Shown here: positions 50,451-62,034 of the stretch, piece after piece | Position numbering within the stretch: position 1 is the stretch's first letter | Layout: the number at the start of each line of letters is the position of its first letter | Source of the DNA: Manis javanica | Taxonomy: Eukaryota; Chordata; Mammalia; Pholidota; Manidae | Reading direction: 5' to 3' | DNA length: 64,000 nucleotides | Assembly (NCBI RefSeq): GCF_040802235.1 | Contig: NC_133167.1 | Coordinates: 17,104,501-17,168,500, forward strand | Notes under the pieces: model-generated | Databases searched by the model: none | What the model was told of the DNA's origin: nothing | Seen by the model: only the letters and a program-made list of their open reading frames with translations | Made by a program: the position numbers and the translations under genes

Positions 50451-50889
50451 ACCAGGTGTCTTGCTCAGTCTATAACCAGTACTGTTTATTTCTAACAAAA
50501 TAATTAATACAAGAGGCCTAGGGTAGGGCCTGAAATTGTGCAGTTCTAACAAGGTTCTGGGTAATGACAAGACATCTGGCCATGGAGCATATTTTGAATA
50601 GCAAGGCCTAGAGAGGCCAAGACACAGGAAAGAAGAACTTGGAGCTGACTGCTATGGGTATTTTCATATTGGGGGCACTTGGAAATTCCAAGGGTCTTGG
50701 GAGCTATAAGCCAGGAACCATGGATGAATACCAAATACATGAAATATATTTCATTATCTGAATGACCAAATACATATTTTCTATATATCACAATAATACT
50801 GTAAAAGGAAGGAAGAGGTAAATGGAGGCAGCTAAAGTGTTCAAACATTTTCACAATAAGCAGTGTAACCAGTAATTTGAATTAAATTT

Positions 50890-51075
50890 TTCCTGTTGCT
50901 GCATAACAAACTGCCCAAATACTTAGTGACTTACAACAACATTTTATCATGTGTACAGATTCTTTGGGTCGGGATTTGGGTGGGCACAATGGGAATAACT
51001 TATTGCTGTTCTATAATGTGTGAGATCTCAGCTTGGAAGACTCAAAGGCTGAGGGTTGGAAGAACCAGGAAGTGC
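50890..51075 (+). mobile_element. Ancient DNA-transposon-like repeat
   Basis: 'ttgctgcataacaaactgcc', 'caaatacttagtgacttaca' and 'tctttgggtcgggatttggg' belong to a widespread old mammalian repeat, likely hAT-type. Family not certain. Confidence 0.5.
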
Positions 51076-51095
51076 CTGATGACTCAGAGATGGAA

Positions 51096-51140
51096 GGGAG
51101 GGAGGGAGGAAGGAAAGACGGGAGGGAGGGAGGAAGGAAA
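51096..51140. repeat. Polypurine tract with duplicated 21-bp unit
   Basis: A 21-bp GGGA/GGAA-rich purine unit (51096-51116) is repeated exactly at 51120-51140, separated by GAC. The purine run continues to about 51170. It could form triplex or quadruplex DNA. Confidence 0.9.
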
Positions 51141-51419
51141 AGAAAGAAGAAAAAAATAGAAAGAGACCAAGACCACCCAGGGCTGAAGTAGGTAGGAGTT
51201 AGGTGGGAAGTTAGGCATGGCATCCCATTGAGCAAAGATGGATTCTGTGTCCATGTTCCTACCTGGGCATACAATCTGTACCCCCAAGAGTCCTCACTCT
51301 TGAAGTCTGTTGCATAATAGAGGGTTTATCTGGACTCGTGATGAAGTGCACTCACTAGACCAAATGAGAGGTTAAAAACAAAGCCGAAGGACCCATCTCC
51401 ATTTCCAAACCCACAATTT

Positions 51420-53133
51420 CAGCAAAAGCCTTGTGAGACCAACCTTGGAAGAAGACTAACTTACAATTCCAATAGCAACTTTACTAACTTTATCAAGTTC
51501 ATGCTTTAATGGACAGTGAGACCGAGCTGGGAGTAAATGTCATGGGTGGAAAGATCAACAGCACTATCTCTGGGAGGCATAATGTGTGAATTGACATTAT
51601 GTGGGTAACTGCAGAACAACCGCGCAGTAATGCTGCCAAACAATTCGTTAATTGTCTGTATAAAATGAAGAAGTAAACAGTTTCCAATGTTGCCATTACA
51701 AGTTCCCTAAACACTGAAATTATGGGGACATTAGATTTTATAACTTTACCAGAGTTGGATACATCTGCTGCTAAATAGAAAACAAGCAAGGTAGAGGAGA
51801 AAGCAGAGATTGAGTGATACGCCTTCTTCCACTTCTGTGATTTTCTCACCCCATCTCTTCCCTTGCGTTTAACTGAGGAATAGGATGCTGAAATCTGAAC
51901 AAAGTAAAAATCCCTATTTGACTTTACAACCAAGAATGAATGTTTATTGGCAGACCAGATGGAAAGACAATCATCCCCAAAGATGAGAAATAAATTATTT
52001 CAACCATGTAGATTTTAAATTCTGTTAGGTGGAATTAGAATGGCCTTTATTCTAGGACTTACTTTTCTCCAGTACTGAGGCAATACTATTCTGAATGTTC
52101 AATTTGATGTCCCATGAATTAAAATTGTTTTCCACTTGGACATGGGGGAGCAGTCTAGTCCTGTCCCTAAATGAGTTCTAAAGGTTGTCCCCTTAGGTGG
52201 TTTTCCCAGGCTTGGGTAGTTTCTTCTCATTCATGTGCTGATTAGAATTCAATGAAGACTCAAAATAGACCCTCTGCAGATCCCCTGAGCAAACTCCCTC
52301 TGTGCAGCCATCTTCTTTGGAAATTGAATTGTGAATTCCTGGCCTCCCCAGAATCCTGGTTTTGCTTCAACTCAGGACTCTACCAGTTCCGGCTCCTTGA
52401 GCTTTGGTCTAGAAACTCTCTCCAGGTAGTAAGCTGGGGTAGCCACAAGGATCCCTTTGTTTCCCATCTCTTAGGTCACTGTCTATGCTGCCTGATGTGC
52501 AAAGCCTGACAATCATTGTTTCATATCTTTGATCGATTTTTTTAGTTGTTTTATGGGGGAGGGTAAATCCAGTCCTTTACTTCATCTTGGCTGGAAACAA
52601 CCAAATAGGTTTAAAATTAGAAAACTTTTATTGCTGTCTCCCTTAAATATTGCTCATGACTCCAAACATGTTATCTTTTATACTGAGTTGGTTTACCATT
52701 TTCAGCATTAGGGGAGGACATTGTCAAGACAGGTTACATATAGAAGTTAGCAAATCTCCTTAATGATATTACAGGTGTCGCTATAGAATTAATTAGCTAC
52801 AGGTTGCTTGCTGTGGTGGATAGCTGTGGTCTTGAATTTGACTTTTCATATAAATAAAATCTAACTTGCAGTTTGAACTTAAAGACTCCATTTTATGAGG
52901 TCTCTTCTTTCTTTTGTATAGTTATATCTCTGGGGTACATAGTGGGGTAATCTTTAGGATATGTAGTCATTACCAGATCTGTGAATGTAAATGCAGACCA
53001 CTTTATTCTAGGCTTGTGTTTGGCCTCATCCAGTCTTAAAAATAAGTCCTGGTGTGCATACCACACACCTAGAAGAAATTAGAGGAGTATCAATAAAAAC
53101 TAAGTGAAACAAACAAAAAAAGGAATAAAAGTA
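51420..53133 (+). other. Possible retrocopy of an unknown transcript, flanked by 33-bp repeats
   Basis: A 33-bp direct repeat with one mismatch (51387-51419 and 53134-53166) encloses 1.7 kb that ends with AATAAA (53092-53097) and an A-rich tail (about 53109-53131) directly before the right repeat. This is the arrangement of an L1-mediated retrocopy, although 33 bp is long for a target duplication. No parent gene is recognised. The frames in it carry several stops (for example in the plus frame covering 51500-51800), and the 144-codon minus-strand frame has no recognised homology. Confidence 0.45.
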
Positions 53134-53166
53134 AAGGACCCACCTCCATTTCCAAACCCACAATTT

Positions 53167-54300
53167 GGTGACGTGCCATAAATACTCAAATAATACTGTT
53201 GTAAACTCCTTTTAACAACTGCAGGAATTTTATTTGACCATGTACCATTTATTTCAACATTCTCAGTGAGGGACAATGTATTAGAAGCACGATTTATGGG
53301 GAAAACACTAAAAAATAATTTATAAATTATGTAATTATTACTTTATGAACTGTTAGGGTGCCTTTGATCACATGATTAATTCACTGTGGCATTTGTCAAT
53401 CTCTTAGTATTCTTGCCTGTTTGTTGGCTTATATTCCATCCTTCCTTTAGCCTAGGTCTTCCCATTGATTTCTGAAGTCAGCAACTACTATGCAGTATTG
53501 AGAAACAGGGGGGTACATTCATTCATTCAACAAACTTGGACAAGTCATCTAACCTCTTTGAACCTCATTTTTCTTATCTGAAAAACAGAGATAATAAGAC
53601 TGATACTGAAGGAATTTTTTTGTAAGAATGTGTGTGCATGCACATGTGTCTACACCAAGAACAATGCTTGAATCATAAGAAACTCAATAAATGGCAGCTG
53701 TTTGTTCTGTTGAGAGATCCACTACAGGGAGAGAAGTATACTTATATTAATAAAATGTCTATGATACCTCTTCCAGTGACTATGATTTCTCTCCGAAATA
53801 TCCTGATGAGATTCCCAGTGTTAAAGACTTCATCTATTAATATCACAGCCCATAAGAAAAGTTATTGCCTATTTTTATATTTCATGGCAGTATGTTTATT
53901 TGCATAAGTTCAATAAGAAACTGCTTTCCTTGTAAGATGACCAATTAAAAACACAGGTTATATTACCAAGGCTTTGACTGGAATGTTATACCTGAGAGAC
54001 ATGTGTGTAAACTCAGATATGAACAGACAGCTTTAAGAAACTAAGGTTGACTTTATAAAGCCAACAAATCCCCTTGGAAGAACTGGCCTGGTACCTTGCT
54101 TACAGAGTTCCCAGCAACCTTACCAGGTGAGTAAGGAAGGTCACTTCCTGGGAGGTGCAGGAACCTCAGGATGTCTTGGGGACCTCAAGAAGAGAGGAAT
54201 TCACCCGAATCTACAGGTACTGCAGGCAAAACCTGATGGCAAGTCTGGCTTGGCTTTCTGGCCTTGAGAGGCCTTTAAAAGTTCAATCAGAAATTCCTTA
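53167..54300 (+). other. Intergenic with one MIR
   Basis: A MIR-type SINE lies at about 53530-53700 ('gacaagtcatctaacctctt', 'cctcatttttcttatctgaa'). The rest is not recognised. Confidence 0.5.
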
Positions 54301-54317
54301 TAAAAAAAGTACCAGCA

Positions 54318-56034
54318 CTAGGAAGAATTAATATCGTCAAAATGGCCATCCGGCCTGAATCAATATACAGATTTGATGCAATGCCTATAAAATTACCAAC
54401 AACATTCTTCAATGAACTGAAACAAATAGTTCAAAAATTCATATGGAAACACCAAAGACTCCGAATAGCCAAAGCAATCCTGAGAAAGAAGAATAAAGTG
54501 GGGGGGATCTCACTCCCCAACTTCAAGCTCTACTACAAAGCCATAGTAATCAAGACAATTTGGTACTAGCACAAGAACAGAGCCACAGACCAGTGGAACA
54601 GATTAGAGACTCCAGACATTAACCCAAACATATATGGTCAATTAATAGATGATAAAGGAGCCATGGACATACAATGGGGAAATGACAATCTCTTCAACAG
54701 ATGGTGCTGGCAAAATGGGACAGCTACATGTAGGAGAACGAAACTGGATCACTGTCTAACCCCGTACACAAAAGTAAATTCGAAATGGATCAAAGACCTG
54801 AATGTAAGTCATGAAACCATAAAATTCTTAGAAAAAAACATAGGCAAAAATCTCTTGGATATAAACATGAGCAACTTCTTCATGAACATATCTCCCTGGG
54901 CAAGGGAAACAAAAGCAAAAATGAACAAGTGCGACTATATTAAGCTGAAAAGCTGTACAGCAAAGGACACCATCAATAGAACAAAAAGGTACCCTACAGT
55001 ATGGGAGAATATATTCATAAATGACAGATCCAATAAAGGCTTGGCATCCAAAATATATAAAGAGCTCACGCACCTCAACAAACAAAAAGCAAATAATGCA
55101 ATTGAAAAATGGGCAGAGGAGCTGAACAGTTCTCCAAAGAAGAAATTCAGATGGCCAACAGACACATGAAAAGATGCTCCACATCGCTAGTTATCACAGA
55201 AATGCAAATTAAAACCACAATGAGATATCGCCTCACACCAATAAGGATGGCTACCATCCAAAAGACAAACAACAACAAATGTTGGCGAGGTTATGGAGAA
55301 AGGGGAACCCTCCTACACTACTGGTGGGAATGTAAATTAGTTCAACCATTGTGGAAAGCAGTATGGAGGTTCCTCAAAATGCTCAAAATTGACTTACCAT
55401 TTGACCCAGGAATTCCACTTCTAGGAATTTATCCTAAGAATGCAGCAGCCCAGTTTGAAAAAGACATATGCACCCCTATGTTAATCACAGCACTATTTAC
55501 AATTGCCAAGAAATGGAAGCAACCTAAGTGTCCATCAGTAGATGAATGGATAAAGAAGATGTGGTATATATACACAATGGAATATTATTCAGCCATAAGA
55601 AGAAAACAAATCTTACCATTTGCAACAACATAGATGGAGCTAGAGGGTATTATGCTCAGTGAAATAAGCCAGGCTGAGAAAGACAAATACCAAATGATTT
55701 CACTCATATGTGTAGTATAAGAACAAAGAAAAACTGAAGTAACAAAACAGCAGCAGAATCACAGAACCCAAGAAGGGACTAACAGTTACCAAAGGGAAAG
55801 GGACTGGGGAGAATGGGAGGGTAAGGAGGGATAAGGGTAGGGAAGAAGAAAGGGGGCATTACGATTAGCATGTATAATATGGTGGGGGGAAGGGGAGGGC
55901 TGTGCAGCACAGAGAAGACAAGTAGTGATTCTACAACATCTTATTATACTGATGGACAGTGACTGTAATAGGGTTTGTGGGGGGGACTTGGTGAAGGGGA
56001 GAGCCTAGTAAACATAATGTTCTTCAAAAAAAAA
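54318..56034 (+). mobile_element. Young 5'-truncated L1 (1.7 kb) with 16-bp target duplication
   Basis: A perfect duplication AAAAAAAGTACCAGCA (54302-54317 and 56035-56050) flanks the element. ORF2 C-terminal frames survive as 54342-54569, 54663-55169 and 55109-55633, each ended by single substitutions (TAG) or a small deletion near 55130. The Cys-rich region and full 3' UTR are present, with the tail type ending 'aacataatgttcttc' + poly(A). The intact poly(A) run points to a fairly recent insertion. Confidence 0.95.
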
Positions 56035-56419
56035 AAAAAAAGTACCAGCAAAGCACATTTAAAGGAGCCTATGTAATCAATTGCTCTTCTTTATGCACTT
56101 ATGCAAATTATCAAGCCAAGTGTTAATTATTTTCTTAATCTGGTTACTTCTAATAAAAATGAGGGTGATTTTAGAGAAAAGTATTGTTTCAATAACGCAG
56201 CCTTGTCTATACTAAATCCTAATACTAGTCATTGGGACATAAACTAGATGCAGAATTCTAGTTTCTTCAAAATATCTGGCTATGATTTTCCAGATGTTTT
56301 AGTTTTCTCCCATCATTTCAATTAAAATTTTACAATTTCTAGTCCTCATATTCAGCCATGCATTCTTAACCTCCTCAAGTTTTTCCTTCCAGAATGGAAA
56401 ATCCAACTCCAGATGTTAC

Positions 56420-57188
56420 TACTTAATCTAATAACACAATTTGTTCTATCTTGCCTAGAAGCCAAAAAACTGCAAATAGTAATAGAAATGGAACCCAGAA
56501 TAGAAGTACCCATCTTCCAAGGCCCCCTCAACTGACCACTGATGGAGACCTAACTGCACCCTTTACTGTGCCCCTTCTCAGCATGAAGCAGCCAGAGCGG
56601 TCGTCGTCCCTTTCCCTAGCAGCAGCTAGGGTCTCTATCTGTAGAGGGGGGAATGAGACAGGGACTATGGGCTTAGACAGAGTAGGGTGAGGGCCTCTGG
56701 AAAAAGCAAGGCAAGATATTTACAGTCAAAGCAATGTAACAATATAAAGTCCCTATGGAAACTCTGTGTTCAGTATTATGCAAAGTCAAGGTCACACAAA
56801 TTCTCTAGGATAAAGATACTAGACTAGGAATATAGATATCTTCAGTGAGATCAGTTAAAGGTCAAAAGGCCAGGAGCAGCTTGGCCTGGAATGTGTGAGT
56901 GTTCTGCAAGGGTATCTCAGTGACTGCAAGGATAACCGGTGACTTCACTGTAAAACAGCCCTAGCAAACAGACAACCCAGCCCACCTTGAAGGCAGGGCA
57001 GGTGGTACAAGTCCACACCCTAAGCCCTAAATTCCCCAAAATCCTCAACTGCCTATAAATCCCCTAGACAATGCACCACCCCGGGCTCTCTTGTCCCCTC
57101 CTCGCATGAGCCAGGAGCTCTTTCCTCTCACTTTATTTCTAAATAAAAGCCTGTACCTTGCTCTCCTTTAAAAAATAAATAAATAAAG
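56420..57188 (+). mobile_element. ERV 3' end copy: env tail + U3-R + poly(A), no U5
   Basis: The 3' end of an env-like internal region (frame about 56451-56652) leads to a polypurine tract (56643-56653) and an LTR starting TG at 56654. The LTR has a TATAAA (57054-57059) and AATAAA (57142-57147), but after about 20 nt it passes straight into an A-rich tail (57170-57188) with no U5. This is the 3' structure of a polyadenylated retroviral RNA. The env frame is only a short remnant and cannot encode a protein. Confidence 0.6.
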
Positions 57189-57421
57189 GTATTGTCTAGG
57201 ATAGAGATGGATTATAGAAAAAAAATTTTTTCACCTTCAGGGATTTTAGCTTTTTCCTGTCTGGTAGAGGCAAGAGAGGGAAGATGTGTGCGAGAGGAGT
57301 CAGTGATGTTTCTCTTAGCTATAGTCTCAGGTGATTGCTCAGATACCTGGCACTATCGAGACCATGGATCCTGATTTTGAATCAGTTTTCAAAACGAAAT
57401 CTATCTTAAAATTTATATTCC

Positions 57422-57862
57422 CCATTTGCAACAACATGGATGGAGCTAGAGGGTATTATGCTCAGTGAAATAAGCCAGGTGGAGAAAGACAAGTATCAAA
57501 TGATTTCACTCATCTGTGGAGTATAAGAACAAATAAAAAACTGAAGGAGCAAAACAGCAGCAGACTCACAGAACCCAAGAGTGGACTAACAGTTACCAAA
57601 GGGAAAGGAACTGGGGATGGTGGGTGGGAAGGGAGGGATAAGGGGGAAAAAGGGGCATTACGATTAGCACACATGATGTAGCGGGGCAGGGGAGGGAACA
57701 CAGGAAAGGCAGTATATACAGAGAAGACAAGTAATGATTCTATAGCATCTTACTACGCTGATGGATAGTGACTGTAATGGGGAACTTGATAATAGCGGGA
57801 GACTAGTAACCATAATGTTATTCAAGAAATTGTACATTAACAATATCAAAAAACATTTTTTA
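57422..57862 (+). mobile_element. Short 5'-truncated L1 with 14-bp target duplication
   Basis: The last few codons of ORF2 and the 3' UTR ('gcattacgattagcacacat', 'aagacaagtaatgattcta'), flanked by AAAATTTATATTCC (57408-57421 and 57863-57876). Its 3' end is intermediate between the two tail types. Confidence 0.93.
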
Positions 57863-58019
57863 AAAATTTATATTCCTCTGCCAAAGAGCATTCAGATTTG
57901 GGATGCCTGGTTTCAATCAACCTGCCATTCAAATTCTAAGTATGCCCTGCACTCCAGTTGCTATTATAATTATTCCAGAGAGCTGCATACCAAGATTGAT
58001 GATGTCATTATCACAGCAT

Positions 58020-58990
58020 TATCAGTAGTTGATCTGACCTGCAAATGCCACTTCTAGGTATATGCCTGTGATGGATTGAATTATGTGACCCCAAATTTAT
58101 ATGTTGAAGTCCTGACCCTCAGTACCTCATATGGTGACTTCATTTGGAAATAAGGTCATTGCAGAATGTAATTAGTTAAGATGAAGTCATACTGGAATAG
58201 GGTGGGCCCCTAGTCCTACATGACTGACTGGTGTCCTTATGAGAAGGGAAAATTTGGACACAGATATGCACACAGAGAAAACACCATGTGCACAGGAGGG
58301 CAGAGTTTGGTGTGATGCATCTATAAGCCAGAGTACCAAAGAGAGCAAATCACCAGATATTGGGAGAGAGGCACGGGACAGTCTTCTCCAGTCCTCCAAC
58401 AAAGAAACCCTGTGGACATCTTGATCTCAGGCTTCTAGCTTACAGACTGTGAGACAAATTTCTATTGTTCTAAGCCGTCCAATTCGTAGTACTTTGTTAC
58501 AGCAGCCCTAGCAAACTAATACCACACCCACAATAACTGAATATAGGTACTCCAACACATACACATGCATGTTCTCAGCAGCACTATTTCACAACAGCCA
58601 AAAGACAGAAATCGCCCAAATGCCCATCAACAGAGAAATGGGTAGATAGTAGCATATACAGAGTAGTTTATACAGCCATAAAAAGGGATGGCGTTCTGAT
58701 ACATGATATGAAGTGGATGAACCTGGAAAACATGCTAAGTGAAAGAAGCCAGGCACAAATTATCACATAGGATTCCATTTATATGAAATATCCACAATAG
58801 ATAAATCCATAGAAGCAGAAAGCAGGGCTGGGAGTTGGTGAGCCAGGGTTTCCATTAAGGTTAATGAAAATGTTTTGGAGCTAGATAGAGGTGGTGGTTG
58901 CATAACATTGTGATGGTACTAAATGCCACTTGAATGGTTCACTTTATAATGGTTCATTTTTATGCCGATTTTACTTCAATTTCTTAAAAA
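58020..58990 (+). mobile_element. Old L1M 3' fragment split by an LTR
   Basis: L1 ORF2 sequence 'ttgatctgacctgcaaatgc' leads to 'tatatgcctg' and resumes at about 58535 with 'gcagcactatttcacaacag' and 'caaatgcccatcaacagaga' to the 3' UTR. The LTR at 58070-58530 sits between. Confidence 0.75.
58070..58530 (+). mobile_element. MaLR-type LTR
   Basis: 'tgatggattgaattatgtga', 'tatgttgaagtcctgaccct', 'gtgtccttatgagaag' and the end 'tttgttacagcagccctagc' + 'aaactaatacc' follow a known MaLR LTR. Diverged. Confidence 0.75.
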
Positions 58991-58999
58991 TAGTGCTAT

Positions 59000-59690
59000 C
59001 TTTAAATTAGTGCACAGGTCTTCAGTGTACAACTTTGATGGGTTTTAACTAGAGCATTAACTCTGTAAACAACACCCTGATTAAGAATAGAGGCATTATC
59101 ATTACTCCAGGAAGTTCTTGTGCCCCTTTTCTTACACTATTAACTCCATGTGGGGACCATTGTTCTGATTTTAATCCTCACAGGTTCATTTCCTCCATTC
59201 TTGAACATCATGAAAGTACATTTATACAGTATGTACTCTTTTGTGTCTGGCTTCTGCTCACCAAGTTTTTTGAGATTCATCTACATTGTGTAAATCAGTA
59301 GTTTGCTTTTTCTTGTGAGTAGCATTCAAATCACTGTTTATTTGATCTCCTGCTGAGAAACTTTGGCCTGCTTCCTGTTTTTTGTTATCATGAATAAAGC
59401 TGCAATAAACATTTTTGGTGCATTTATGACTTAAGGGGGTGGGGTGGTGGTGGTAAATACCTAGATATGGAATTGCTGAGTCATAGGTCAATGTATGTTA
59501 AATTGTAAGAAATTGCTAGTGTTCCACAGTAGTTGCACCAGTTTACACTCATATCTGACGTATGTGAAAGCCCCAATTATATATCCTCTCCAAATCTGGT
59601 CTTGGCTGCCTTTTAAATTTTAACTATCCTAGTATTATCACATTGTGGTTTTAATTTGCATATGTATCATGAAATGGTATCTCTTTATCC
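59000..59690 (-). mobile_element. Old L1M 3' region
   Basis: 'gtgtacaactttgatggg', 'tgtgtctggcttctgctcac', 'aagctgcaataaacattttt' and 'tatggaattgctgagtcata' are the reverse complement of old L1 3' sequence. Confidence 0.75.
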
Positions 59691-60124
59691 TTTTAAGAGC
59701 CAGCTTTACTTACATACAAAATCTTGAGTGTATTTCACCAAGTTTCAACAAATGTAGTCCTGTAATAACCACCATAATTAGCCATGCTACCCTATCATTC
59801 CAATTTGGTGGGATTCTGACTAAGGTTGTCGTAATCCTACAGGTGATGGCTTCACCCCATTGGCTCCTCAGCCAAGCACCTACACCAAACGTCCTAAGCC
59901 TGTCATAAGTTTTGAGTGCACTTACCTGACAATCAATGTTAAGGCTCCAATCTTTCTAAGCTAATTATATTGATTTAATTGTGAGGTTTGATAGAATCAA
60001 AGTATATTTTATCATAGCTTTGGAATAGCAACGTGCTATCATAATAGTATTGTAGAACTACTGTAGAAGAAATGTTTCTGGAGGTGTTACTTTTTGATTT
60101 TGTCTGTTTTAGAATCTATTTTCA

Positions 60125-60260
60125 ATCTGTACTATGTAAGTATTAGGCACTTCGCTTAGGTGCTTTAGGTTCATTGAGCCCTCATGACTCCCCATGAAGT
60201 AGGCTTTGTCTCTCCACTTTACTAATTGAAACCTGAGAGGTTTAATACTCTTCAAAATTG
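60125..60260 (-). repeat. MIR fragment
   Basis: 'aagtattaggcacttcgctt', 'gagccctcatgactcc' and 'tccactttactaattgaaac' are diverged reverse-strand MIR. Confidence 0.6.
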
Positions 60261-61320
60261 TGTTAGCTTCTGCCATGACAGTCCCTAGCATAAATGTGTC
60301 TCAGTCTGGTGTAATAAAGGCACAGATGAGTTTTAGTAAACTACCCTATTGATCCTTGTATTCTTTCAGCTACGTGAGAAACCTGCCAAGAGCTACATAA
60401 GATCTCTTGCAGCTTTCATTGCTCTAAAGCTGGTAAAACGTCAAGTCAAACGAGCCTGTATTGATTCCTGAACATTAATGAGGGTGCAAACTATGCTACA
60501 GGGGAGTCTAAGAGGCCAAGAAAACTAGTTTGAGAGGCTGGATCAGAGTCACAAGTGGCATGAGATGGAGCTTTCTCAGCCACGCATCTCTGAAAAAGTG
60601 TTTCAAAGCAGTTGGTGGGATTCAAACAGTAAGTAGACAGCTGAGCCTCAGTCTTACAGGACTATTTCAGAGCAGAAGGAGAGGGCCCTGGCTGCCTTTG
60701 CTGACCATCTTATTGGGTAACTTATGCATCTGAAGAGGGAAGTGGAATGGACTGTGTACCCAGATAATCAACTTCCTTTACTGGCCCTGTGTGGGATGGC
60801 CCCAGAGAGAGTGTGTGTCCTATGGCTGGGATGATGGAGAGGAACAATCACTCAGCTAAATAGCCTGAACCTGTGAGAATGTACTTGGAATGACAGCTGT
60901 CTCTTGGCACAACTGTTGGGTCAGTGCGTCTGATCTTTGGCTCCAGCTCCAGCTCCAGGTCTCTTATTTTCTGCACCCTGTCCTCCCCTTTCCAACCACC
61001 GGGTATCCATTGCGCCCTTGATCTCCCTTTCTTACCAAAGCTTCTCTCTCAATTCACATACTTCTAATGGTTAACGTGCTTCCTGTCCCAGGGAACTTGC
61101 ATTCTGTGAAATATTTAACCAAAGAAGTAAACAGCCATTAGAGTGAAACAGGAGGATGTTGATAGTTTGTGTGCAATGGGGTGAGGGAGGGTGATGAGGT
61201 ATCTACGCCCATTGTGGCCTTCTTCACCTCTAAAATGTTTCAGCTACTTCCCACAAGGGAAGGTTCTTACCTGTCTTTTCCTTACCCAAGGACCAGCGCT
61301 TGAACAGCAAACAGAAAAAG
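60261..61320. other. Intergenic, no feature supported
   Basis: Unique-looking sequence between TTLL4 and CYP27A1. No open frame or RNA gene is convincing. Confidence 0.45.
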
Positions 61321-61324
61321 GAGT

Positions 61325-61545
61325 AACCATGCACTAAGTCCCTTCCATGTCCTAAGAGCTTTCACTACATCTTGCTGTATTTTCCCAACCCTGTAATATA
61401 GGTATTATATTCATATCATAAAAAAACTGAGACTTTAAACAGTTAGATGATATATCCAAGGTTACACAGAATTGAGATTCAAACCTGAGGTCAGGCTCTA
61501 AGGTCCATGGTCTTTTCCTACCACAATGCCATGTCTTCATTAGCA
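61325..61545 (-). repeat. MIR SINE
   Basis: 'gagctttcactacatcttgc', 'aaaaaaactgagactttaaa', 'tccaaggttacacagaattg' and 'gagattcaaacctgaggtca' in reverse MIR order. Confidence 0.75.
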
Positions 61546-62034
61546 TTCACTCTAAGTTAGTTTCTGATTAATCCTGAGTGGATCTGAAGTAAACAGAATA
61601 ATGACTACCCTCTTTGCCTCCTTCCCCAAATCCTTGCTCCAGGGCTCCAGAATTACCTTCCACTTCATTCCCTGACTCAGCTGCTCTCATGCCCCTTTCT
61701 CCAAACAGGGACTGGGCAAGTTATCAACTTAGGAAAACAGCTGACATGTTCAACAAATATTTACTCTACTAACTGAAACTTTAAGCTTTAAAAAAATTCT
61801 CATTACTTCCCCCAAATTCCTTATTTAGCTGAATACCTTATGCTGTGGGTATTCATTGCCAAATATGTATGCTAAATGCTTAATAAGCAAGATTTAGGTT
61901 TCTCTCAAGGGTGAAAGGGAAATATGATACAGAAAAGCACCCATTCCTTCAGATACTTAAATGTGGTGAAAATGAAAAATAATGTATGTATAAATATGTT
62001 TTAAACTACTAAAAACACTCTATTTCATCACTCA

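Noticed and set aside
51499-51933. 144-codon minus-strand open frame as a novel gene
   Set aside because: No recognisable domain, no promoter or splice structure, and opposite to the orientation implied by the A-rich tail. It is probably chance in the AT-rich complement.
53632-53907. 91-codon plus-strand open frame
   Set aside because: Overlaps a MIR and AT-rich DNA, with no homology or gene structure.
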